From an uncultured Prevotellaceae bacterium (GTDB taxonomy: Bacteria; Bacteroidota; Bacteroidia; Bacteroidales; Bacteroidaceae), in contig CADADN010000051.1 of assembly GCA_902786665.1 (NCBI GenBank), positions 34,736-86,677 on the forward strand: DNA of 51,942 bases, written 5' to 3'. Each line of letters starts with the position of its first letter. Positions within the stretch are counted from its first letter, which is position 1. Position numbers and translations under genes: made by a program. Positions 17,320-25,003 of the stretch are shown here, in pieces. The notes under the pieces are model-generated. The model ran no database searches. It was given only the letters and a program-made list of their open reading frames with translations, and was not told where the DNA came from.

Positions 17320-19992
17320 ATGAAAAAGGCAAGTCTCAAAAGCATCGTTACCTCTTTGATGATTCTGTTCTTCGTTTCAAGTATGCAAGGCCAGACCGAT
17401 ACAGGGTTGGAGACAACCCACGATGAGTCGGGCTTTGTCCCAGAAGGCTATCAATTGGATTGGAACGACGAATTCGATGGAACCGATCTGAACACCAACG
17501 ACTGGAAATTCGAGATTCACGACCCCGGATGGGTCAACAACGAGTTGCAGCGCTATGTGGGCAAGACCTTCAGAGGGCAGAAAGTGGTGTTCGTGGAGGA
17601 TGGCCATTTGACCATACGCGCACAGAAAATCGACGGCCAGGTGGTGTCGGGGCGCATCAACGCCCGTCCTTCCGAGGGATGGCGTTATGGCTATTTCGAG
17701 GCACGCATGAAGTTGCCTAAGGGCCGGGGGACGTGGCCTGCTTTCTGGATGATGCCCGTGAATGTGGACTGGGCTACCAACCCATGGCCCAGGTGTGGTG
17801 AAATCGACATCATGGAGGAGGTGGGATATTCACCGGGCAATGTCTCCTCGTCCATCCATTGTGCAGCCTACAACCATCAGGACAACACCCAGAAGACACA
17901 CTCCGTGCATGTGGCCACGGCAGAGGACGAATACCATGTGTATGGTGTGGAATGGACGTCGGAGAAACTGTCGTTCTATATAGACGGGCAGATGCATATG
18001 GAATTCCTGAAGGAAGGCGACGACCACGAGGTGTGGCCTTTCCACTATGCTTTCCATCCCATCCTCAATCTGGCGTGGGGTGGCTCGTGGGGAGGTGCGC
18101 AAGGAGTCGACGAGAGCGCTTTCCCCTGCGACCTGCTTGTGGATTATGTACGCATATACAAGAAACCGATGCCAGCAACGGCGAAGAAGGTGGTGGCCTA
18201 TGTCACGTCCTGGTCGTCAGTGCCGGTGGACGGCAATGCCATGACGCACATCAACTACGCCTTCGGCGGGATAGACAGCAACGGACGGGTGTATGTGGAT
18301 GGACAGAGCCGTTTCCGTGAAATCGTGTCCCTGAAGGAGAGACACCCTGCCTTGAAGGTGTTGCTGAGCATAGGCGGCTGGGGACGAGGCAATTTCTCAC
18401 CCGTGGCGGCCGACGAGGGCAAGCGGAAGGCATTCGCACAGTCCTGCCGCGAGTTTTGCGAACAATATGGCATCGATGGCATCGACATCGATTGGGAATT
18501 CCCTGGCAACAATTCCTCGGGCGAGACGTCTCCCGCCAATGAGAAGGACAATTACACGCTATTGATGCGCGACCTCCGCGAGGCCTTGGGCGACGACTTG
18601 TTGCTGACGATGGCGTCGGCGGCCAGTCCGGGCTACTATGATTACCGCAACTGTATCGATTATCTTGACTTTGTCAATGTGATGGCATACGACATGGCCA
18701 GCCCTCCCAATCATCACTCTGCACTTTATCGAGGAGGGACCGTGGGGAATGGATGGTGTGTGGCCCACGAGGCCATTCAAAACCACCTGAAGGCCGGCAT
18801 CCCCGCCGACAAGTTGGTGATGGGGCTTCCCTTCTATGGGAACGGCAATGGAGATGGCAGCGGCTCTGCCAACCAGGTGTCCTTGCAGGAGATAGAGGAC
18901 GGGATGGCCGATGGGAAATGGACAGGGCATTGGGACGATGTGGCGAAGGTGCCCTACGTGACCAACAAGAACGGACAGTTCGTCTTCGGCTATGACAATG
19001 CCAGGTCGCTCACGGCCAAATGCCAGTACATCGTCGACAACGACCTTGCGGGTGGCATGTATTGGGAATATGCCAATGACAATCTGATGGGGACGGAGCG
19101 CAGCACCGTCTATGACTGCCTGGTGGGGAATGCTGTCAAGAAGGAGAATCTCACCTTCGGGGGAGTGCCTTTGGAATATGAAGGTCTCAACAGATATGGC
19201 CATGTCCTTGACATGACGCAAGGCTCTTGCTACGAGGTGTCGGGAGCCGAAGAGATGAATGACGACGATTGGTATCATGACCCGGACTTTTTCACGAAAA
19301 CAGGTGATGGGACCTTCCAATTCATAGCGGTGTCGGGCAAGTATGACATCTGTGCCGATTTCAACAACCGGTGTTTCCGTGTCACACCGCTCGACGACGA
19401 AGGCCTCCCCCTCACCTACGACAAGCAGGATGGTACCGGCTGCATCTGGGTGATTGGCGCCAATTCGAGTTTCGGCAAACCGACGTTCCTCCCCGGGAAC
19501 GACGATGGATGGTCGGAAAGCCGCGCCCTCCCCATGGCCCGCATCGACGACACCCATCATCAAATCACCTTCGAGGTTGGCAAGCAATTGAACCCGGAGA
19601 AAGTGAATTTCAAATTCTTCCATCAGAACTCTTTCGGCAACGACTCCAATGACGAGTTCACTCCGTTCACACTCCCAAGCATCACCACCACGAGCGACAT
19701 CTTCTATGTGAACTACAACGCTACTGACTGCGGAAACATCAAGTTGCGTAGCGGGAAGACCCTGAAGGTCGGCGATGTCTACGTGTTCACCATTGACACC
19801 GGCGACACCGACCATGTGATACTCTCGACCCAAAACATCACCACGGGCATCGACACGCCGGAAACCGCTGGTGGCAGCCTGGATGGAAGGTGTTATGACA
19901 TGATGGGAAGGGCGGTCGATGACTTGTCCGGTCGGAGGAATGAATCGCCAAGACGGCTCCTCATCACCAAGGGAAAGAAAATCGTCAGATAA
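17320..19992 (+). CDS. GH16-GH18 fusion enzyme with C-terminal binding-type module
   Basis: The 890-residue secreted protein (signal peptide 1-25) carries two catalytic domains. Residues about 38-281 are GH16 of the laminarinase/beta-1,3-glucanase type, with WNDEF, the catalytic motif GEIDIMEE (E161, D163, E166) and WGGSWGG. Residues about 288-597 are GH18, with VLLSIGGWG and the motif DGIDIDWE (386-393, acid E393), MAYDM and MYWEYA. Residues about 614-830 form a beta module (VNFKFFHQNSFG, GCIWVIG) related to the modules of the surface protein at 3,094. Residues 855-890 are a Prevotella-type tail. The GH18 part should cleave a GlcNAc-containing chain such as chitin, the GH16 part a beta-1,3- or mixed-linked glucan. 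It is the first gene of the plus-strand operon, 26 bp before the GH18-ThuA gene. A GH16-GH18 pair in one chain is unusual. Confidence 0.92.
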   Translation: MKKASLKSIVTSLMILFFVSSMQGQTDTGLETTHDESGFVPEGYQLDWNDEFDGTDLNTNDWKFEIHDPGWVNNELQRYVGKTFRGQKVVFVEDGHLTIRAQKIDGQVVSGRINARPSEGWRYGYFEARMKLPKGRGTWPAFWMMPVNVDWATNPWPRCGEIDIMEEVGYSPGNVSSSIHCAAYNHQDNTQKTHSVHVATAEDEYHVYGVEWTSEKLSFYIDGQMHMEFLKEGDDHEVWPFHYAFHPILNLAWGGSWGGAQGVDESAFPCDLLVDYVRIYKKPMPATAKKVVAYVTSWSSVPVDGNAMTHINYAFGGIDSNGRVYVDGQSRFREIVSLKERHPALKVLLSIGGWGRGNFSPVAADEGKRKAFAQSCREFCEQYGIDGIDIDWEFPGNNSSGETSPANEKDNYTLLMRDLREALGDDLLLTMASAASPGYYDYRNCIDYLDFVNVMAYDMASPPNHHSALYRGGTVGNGWCVAHEAIQNHLKAGIPADKLVMGLPFYGNGNGDGSGSANQVSLQEIEDGMADGKWTGHWDDVAKVPYVTNKNGQFVFGYDNARSLTAKCQYIVDNDLAGGMYWEYANDNLMGTERSTVYDCLVGNAVKKENLTFGGVPLEYEGLNRYGHVLDMTQGSCYEVSGAEEMNDDDWYHDPDFFTKTGDGTFQFIAVSGKYDICADFNNRCFRVTPLDDEGLPLTYDKQDGTGCIWVIGANSSFGKPTFLPGNDDGWSESRALPMARIDDTHHQITFEVGKQLNPEKVNFKFFHQNSFGNDSNDEFTPFTLPSITTTSDIFYVNYNATDCGNIKLRSGKTLKVGDVYVFTIDTGDTDHVILSTQNITTGIDTPETAGGSLDGRCYDMMGRAVDDLSGRRNESPRRLLITKGKKIVR

Positions 19993-20018
19993 GTAACATA
20001 CCACAAAAAATACACACC

Positions 20019-21740
20019 ATGATGAATGCAAGCAAAACGACATGCCTGGTCCTGGCCATGATGATGGCCCTTGGTGCCTTTGCCAAGAAACCTGCGGACC
20101 ATATGCTGGTAGTGGCTTATGTCACCTCGTGGACCAATGAAGTGCCCGACCCGACGATGATGACGCACATCAACTATGCCTTCGGACACGTCAACGACAC
20201 CTTCGATGGCGTGAGGATAGACAACCCCGACCGCCTGCGCATGCTCGTGGGGTTGAAGGGCGGCAATCCGGCATTGAAAGTCATGCTCAGCATAGGAGGG
20301 TGGGGGAGCGGTCGCTTCAGCGAAATGGCTGCCTCGGAAAAGAACCGTGAGGCTTTCGTGAAAGATTGCAGAAGGGTGGTCGACGACTTCGCGCTCGACG
20401 GCATCGACATCGATTGGGAATATCCCACACAGTCGTCGGCGGGGATTTCCTCCTCTCCCGACGATACAGGCAACTTCACCTTGCTCATGCGAGACCTGCG
20501 CCGTGCCCTTGGAAAGAAGAAGTTGCTCACCGCCGCCACGGTCTGCGATGCGAAATACATTGATTTGAAATCTTGCATCCAGTATATGGATTTCGTCAAC
20601 GTGATGGCCTACGACATGGGCAATCCCCCCAAGCACCACGCCGCTCTCTTCCCCTCGCCTGTCTCAAGCCACATTACGGCGTCACAAGCCGTGGAGGCCC
20701 ATCTTCAAGCGGGTGTCCCGGCCAACAAGCTGGTCATGGGAATGCCTTTCTACGGGAGGGGAAAGCGCGATGACGGCGGCTTGCGGGCATACGACAAAAC
20801 GGGTGTCCTGCCTGCAGGGTATGCAAGGCATTGGGACGACGAAGGCAAGGTGCCCTATATCACCAACGAACAGGGAGAGATGGTCAGAGGATATGAGAAC
20901 ACCCGTTCACTTGCCGAGAAGTGCCAATACATACTTGACCATCACCTCCGAGGGGGAATGTATTGGGATTATGCGAGCGACAACAGCCAGGGAGATGAGC
21001 GAACGACCGTCTTCCTCTCACTCCTGAAAAACAAAAAGGCAACCATTCCTCCGCGCAAGGTCCTCGTCCTGGCGGAGAGGGGAGGGCTGCATGAGCCTTT
21101 CACCGCCTGCGGACTCCAATGGCTTGAAGACAACAAGCAACGATTCAATATGGAACTTGTCATACTGAGTACGGCCAAGGACATCCCCAAGGACGAACTG
21201 AAGAAATTCCATCTTGTCCTTCAACTGAACCATCCTCCTTATGAGTGGAGCCAAGCGTCACAGGAAGATTTCCAGGAATACATCGACCGTGGGATAGGCA
21301 ATTTCATCGGCTTCCACCATGCGACACTGCTCGGCGAATTCGACGGATACGGCATGTGGCAATGGTTCTCGGATTTCATGGGAGGCATCAGGTATGAGAA
21401 CTACATTGCCGACAAGTGTGATGGCACGGTGCAGGTTGAAGACCGGCGGCATCCTGTGATGCAAGACATCCCAGGGACTTTTGTCATCGAGGATGACGAA
21501 TGGTATACTTATGACAAGGACCCCCGGCAGAATGTCCATGTCCTGGCGCACGTCGACGAGGCGAGCTACACCATCACGACCAACATCAAGATGGGCGACC
21601 ATCCCGTCATCTGGACCAATCCCTCAAAAGGGGCGAGGAATGTGTATTTCCAATTTGGTCATAGCAAGTTGTTGTTCGACAATCCCACGTTTGTGAGACT
21701 ATTGGAAAACGCCATCACTTGGACATTGGAGGAGAAATGA
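20019..21740 (+). CDS. GH18 glycosidase fused to a ThuA-like domain
   Basis: The 573-residue protein has a signal peptide (about 1-22, GAFA) and a GH18 barrel (about 28-338) with THINYAFG, VMLSIGGWG, DGIDIDWEYP (127-136, acid E134), NVMAYDM and GGMYWDYA. Residues about 345-573 are a ThuA-like class I glutamine-amidotransferase-type fold (KVLVLAERGGLHEPFT, GIGNFIGFHH, HPVIWTN, NVYFQFGH). ThuA domains occur in sugar-modifying proteins, but their chemistry is poorly defined. The GH18 domain is close to the one in the preceding enzyme, suggesting duplication. It lacks the Prevotella-type tail and may stay in the periplasm. Its TGA overlaps the next ATG (ATGA at 21,737-21,740), with GGAGGA just upstream, which implies translational coupling to the GH9 gene. 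Confidence 0.9.
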   Translation: MMNASKTTCLVLAMMMALGAFAKKPADHMLVVAYVTSWTNEVPDPTMMTHINYAFGHVNDTFDGVRIDNPDRLRMLVGLKGGNPALKVMLSIGGWGSGRFSEMAASEKNREAFVKDCRRVVDDFALDGIDIDWEYPTQSSAGISSSPDDTGNFTLLMRDLRRALGKKKLLTAATVCDAKYIDLKSCIQYMDFVNVMAYDMGNPPKHHAALFPSPVSSHITASQAVEAHLQAGVPANKLVMGMPFYGRGKRDDGGLRAYDKTGVLPAGYARHWDDEGKVPYITNEQGEMVRGYENTRSLAEKCQYILDHHLRGGMYWDYASDNSQGDERTTVFLSLLKNKKATIPPRKVLVLAERGGLHEPFTACGLQWLEDNKQRFNMELVILSTAKDIPKDELKKFHLVLQLNHPPYEWSQASQEDFQEYIDRGIGNFIGFHHATLLGEFDGYGMWQWFSDFMGGIRYENYIADKCDGTVQVEDRRHPVMQDIPGTFVIEDDEWYTYDKDPRQNVHVLAHVDEASYTITTNIKMGDHPVIWTNPSKGARNVYFQFGHSKLLFDNPTFVRLLENAITWTLEEK

Positions 21741-24109
21741 GCAAAACCCTTGTTTGCATCCTTTTGGCCATTTGTCCGTGCATATGGGCTCAGGTGCCCA
21801 TGCCGTTGGATGGCAGCCGTTCGTTGGAGGCCATGCAACAGCAGGAGGTCGTTCTCGAGAGCGAGGCTCTTGAGGTGACGCCCTCGTTGACCAGTTGGCG
21901 ACATCAAGGCCTGGGCAGGATTTCTTATGTTCCCGACGGACAGTTGTGCCTGATGTTGCCGATTGAAACGGGGAAACGGGCGCAAGGATCGGCCGACGAC
22001 CCTGACTATGCCACCTTGGGCAGGGCTTCTGCCGTTTTCGACCTGCATGACAAAGACCTGAAAGAATACAACCGGGTGGCGATGGAGGTCTTCCCGCAAT
22101 GCGAGGGTACGGCTGTCATGAATCTCAATTTGTATTTGCATGGTGCGGAAAACGGGGACTTGGGCGCTCATCTGGTCAACTTGAAAAACAACCAATGGAA
22201 CCAGGTCGTTTATGACATTTCCGGCGTGGGACGCCGTGACGTGTCTGGCTTGGAAATCTATACCGACCTGAAAGGACGGAATCAGGCAAGGGGGGACTCT
22301 TTCGCCTATCACATCAGAAACATCCGTTTCGAACGCGTGGGGCATTCTGAACCAGAAACGGGATGGCTGCCCGGGCAGGGGCGCATCTCACACCCTTTCT
22401 CAGGTTATTTCCCCCAAGGGCGGAAGACGGCCATCGTCGCCCTTCCCGAAAGGCAGGATGATGGGGAGCCCCTGGATGGCACGCCTTTCCAACTCGTTGA
22501 CGCCGCCAGTGGGAAGACCGTCTTCCATGGCGTGTTGAAGGAAAGCAAGACAACGATAGGCAGGTTCGGCATCATGGATTTTTCCTCATTTGCAGAAACA
22601 GGGGATTATCTGTTGAAATGTAACGATATGGAAACGACGCCTTTCCATATCGGTGATGACGTCTTCCTTCACGCCAGGGAATTGCTGGTGAATTTCATCT
22701 TCTGCCAACGTTGTGGATATGCAGTCCCTGGCATCCATGGTGCCTGCCATGAAGACGTGTTTTGCAACTTCAAAGGGAGGGAGGTCTCCTATGGTGGCGG
22801 TTGGCATGATGCCGGAGACCTGTCGCAACAGACGCTGCAGACGTGTGAAACGGCTACAGCGCTTCTTGAACTATGGCATAAGACGCATGACAAAGGTTCG
22901 GCATGTGCTTCAAGGTTGCTCGAAGAGGCCATGTGGGGACTGAGGTTCGTCTTGCATTGCAGGTTGGGCGATGGATACCATGCAAGCAGCATGGGGCTGC
23001 TTCACTGGACAGACGGCATCGCGGGGACGGCGGATGACATACACACCGTGCGTTCGCAAAACGTGGCTTATGACAACTTCCTATATGCCGGTTGCGAGGC
23101 CTATGCCGCACGCGTCATACCTTCATCGCCATTGCGCGACAGCCTTGCCAAGGCGGCCAGGGAGGATTTCCACTTTGCAACCGACAAATTCGAAAGAGAA
23201 GGATATGACGTGTTCCCGCATGTGATGGAACATACCTACAACACCTCCCCCTCGCAGTACCATGCCACGATGAGTTGGGCGGCATCCCAACTCTTCATGC
23301 TGACCGGCGAGGTGAAGTATGGTGAGGCTGCCGTCGAAAGCGTGGGGTACCTCTTGGAATGCCAGGAGGAACAAGGTGTCCTGCCCGGCTATTTCTATCG
23401 CGACAAGACACGAAGGGCCATCGTCCATTACATCCATCAGTCGCGTGAGCAATTGTTCATGCAGGCGCTTGTCAGCTTGTGTGAAAGTCAGCCGACCCAT
23501 GAAGATTACGGACGTTGGCTACGGGCCATAGGTCTTTATGGCAACTACTTGAAGAGTCTGATGCCGTATGTCGAGCCTTATGGCATGGCCGCCTCCGGGG
23601 TGTACCTGCCGGAAGAATATGCCGACTCTGCGGGCTTTCATTCGCTGCATATCTTCTCAACAGTCGAGGCATATGCGTCATACGACAGCCAACTGGAAAA
23701 AGGCGTGAAATTGGATGACGGACATTATGTGAGGAGGTTTCCCATCTGGTTCAACATCTTCAATGGCAATGAGGCGGTCATCCTGTCCATTGGCAAGGCG
23801 GCAGCCTTGTGTGGCCATTTCCTGAAAGACGACAGTTTGTTGCAGGTGGGCCGCGAACAACTCTATTGGACCGTCGGCAAGAATCCTTACTGTCAGTCTC
23901 TCATCTATGGCGAAGGGTGGCGCTACCCCTCGATGGACAGTTTCTCCTCTGGCGAGATGATGGGGGAGATACCTGTCGGCATACGTTCATGGGGTGATGA
24001 GGACATCCCGTATTGGCCTCATACCAACAATGCTTGTTACAAGGAGGTGTGGACAACTTCCGCCGCCAAGTTCCTTTCCCTCCTGGCGGAGTATGAAGAT
24101 GGATACTGA
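21737..24109 (+). CDS. GH9 glycoside hydrolase with N-terminal beta-sandwich and CelD_N-type domain
   Basis: The start at 21,737 (MSKTLVCILL) overlaps the previous stop as ATGA and gives a proper signal peptide; the frame is open from 21,719. The 790 residues have a beta-sandwich (about 35-200), a CelD_N-type immunoglobulin-like domain (about 210-305, HPFSGYFPQGRKTAIV) and a GH9 barrel (about 310-780). The catalytic base is in GGWHDAGD (D358/D361) and the acid in NNACYKEVWTTSAAKF (E770), where typical cellulases have NEVAIDWNAP. GH9 includes endoglucanases and also exo-beta-glucosaminidases acting on chitosan oligosaccharides; next to two GH18 enzymes the latter deserves consideration. There is no Prevotella-type tail, so a periplasmic or membrane location is likely. 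Confidence 0.9.
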   Translation: MSKTLVCILLAICPCIWAQVPMPLDGSRSLEAMQQQEVVLESEALEVTPSLTSWRHQGLGRISYVPDGQLCLMLPIETGKRAQGSADDPDYATLGRASAVFDLHDKDLKEYNRVAMEVFPQCEGTAVMNLNLYLHGAENGDLGAHLVNLKNNQWNQVVYDISGVGRRDVSGLEIYTDLKGRNQARGDSFAYHIRNIRFERVGHSEPETGWLPGQGRISHPFSGYFPQGRKTAIVALPERQDDGEPLDGTPFQLVDAASGKTVFHGVLKESKTTIGRFGIMDFSSFAETGDYLLKCNDMETTPFHIGDDVFLHARELLVNFIFCQRCGYAVPGIHGACHEDVFCNFKGREVSYGGGWHDAGDLSQQTLQTCETATALLELWHKTHDKGSACASRLLEEAMWGLRFVLHCRLGDGYHASSMGLLHWTDGIAGTADDIHTVRSQNVAYDNFLYAGCEAYAARVIPSSPLRDSLAKAAREDFHFATDKFEREGYDVFPHVMEHTYNTSPSQYHATMSWAASQLFMLTGEVKYGEAAVESVGYLLECQEEQGVLPGYFYRDKTRRAIVHYIHQSREQLFMQALVSLCESQPTHEDYGRWLRAIGLYGNYLKSLMPYVEPYGMAASGVYLPEEYADSAGFHSLHIFSTVEAYASYDSQLEKGVKLDDGHYVRRFPIWFNIFNGNEAVILSIGKAAALCGHFLKDDSLLQVGREQLYWTVGKNPYCQSLIYGEGWRYPSMDSFSSGEMMGEIPVGIRSWGDEDIPYWPHTNNACYKEVWTTSAAKFLSLLAEYEDGY

Positions 24110-24183
24110 GCATCATCCACTCCCTTGCACCTTCGGAATGGACAAGATACATATGGAATAACGATTATAAACACAACGATAAA

Positions 24184-24990
24184 ATGAGGAGAGTAATGCT
24201 ATTGCTGCTGGTTGTTTGCGCAAGCACGACCCTTATGGCACAAAATGAAGGCGAATATGCAGCCAACTACGCCCGCGCACCCCGTTTCAAGGCATTGATG
24301 TTCTGGCAACCCAATGCAGAGGAAGCCCATGTGCAGTTTGACAAACAGGCCCTCGAGTTCTTTCACAAACTCACTTACGGCGAGGGATGGATCATGGATG
24401 TCACCACATCGCTGGAAGAATATCCTTACGAGCGGCTCAAGGAGTACAGCATCGTCGTCAGCCTGAATGCCTCACCATGGGGAAAGGAGCAACGAGATGC
24501 GTTCGAACGCTATATGGAAAACGGAGGGGGATGGATGGGATTCCATGCTTCGGCCTACAACGACCGGGACACCAACTGGCCTTGGCTGAACCGATTCCTT
24601 GGTTGCGGGGCGTTCTATTGCAACAACTGGCCACCGCAGCCGGCACTTGTGGAATGTGACGTGACCGACCATCCTGTCACCATAACCCTTCCACAACAAT
24701 TCGTGGCGCCGGCGAGTGAATTCTACCAATGGCAGCCTTCCCCACGAAAGAACGAGGACGTAGAGGTGCTGCTGAGCATCTCACCGAAAATGTATCCTTT
24801 CGGACTGAAGGATGTTGTGAAATTCGGCGACTTCCCCATCGTGTGGACCAACAAGAAATACCGCATGGTCTATCTGAACATGGGCCATGGCGACGAGGGA
24901 TTCATCGATGCCACACAACAACTCCTCTTTGTGAATGCATTCCGCTGGGTGGTGAGCAGGGACCCGCAGGGAGACCCGTTCAAGAAATGA
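24184..24990 (+). CDS. Secreted ThuA-like protein
   Basis: The 268-residue protein has a signal peptide (about 1-20, TLMAQ) and one ThuA-like domain (about 35-258): FKALMFWQPNAEEAHVQF, EYSIVVSLNASPW, GGGWMGFHASAYN, HPVTITLP, FPIVWTNKKYRMVYLNMGHGDEG. The same fold is fused to GH18 two genes upstream. Family members are tied to sugar metabolism (trehalose utilisation, keto-sugar pathways), but no reaction can be named. It lies in the enzyme operon, 74 bp after GH9 and 13 bp before the lyase-GH88 gene. Confidence 0.85.
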   Translation: MRRVMLLLLVVCASTTLMAQNEGEYAANYARAPRFKALMFWQPNAEEAHVQFDKQALEFFHKLTYGEGWIMDVTTSLEEYPYERLKEYSIVVSLNASPWGKEQRDAFERYMENGGGWMGFHASAYNDRDTNWPWLNRFLGCGAFYCNNWPPQPALVECDVTDHPVTITLPQQFVAPASEFYQWQPSPRKNEDVEVLLSISPKMYPFGLKDVVKFGDFPIVWTNKKYRMVYLNMGHGDEGFIDATQQLLFVNAFRWVVSRDPQGDPFKK

Positions 24991-25003
24991 GGGGGAGAGG
25001 CTT

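Noticed and set aside
18559-20043. A 494-codon open frame on the minus strand over the GH16-GH18 gene
   Set aside because: It is the complement of a well-supported enzyme gene with intact catalytic motifs; its product has no domain or signal peptide.
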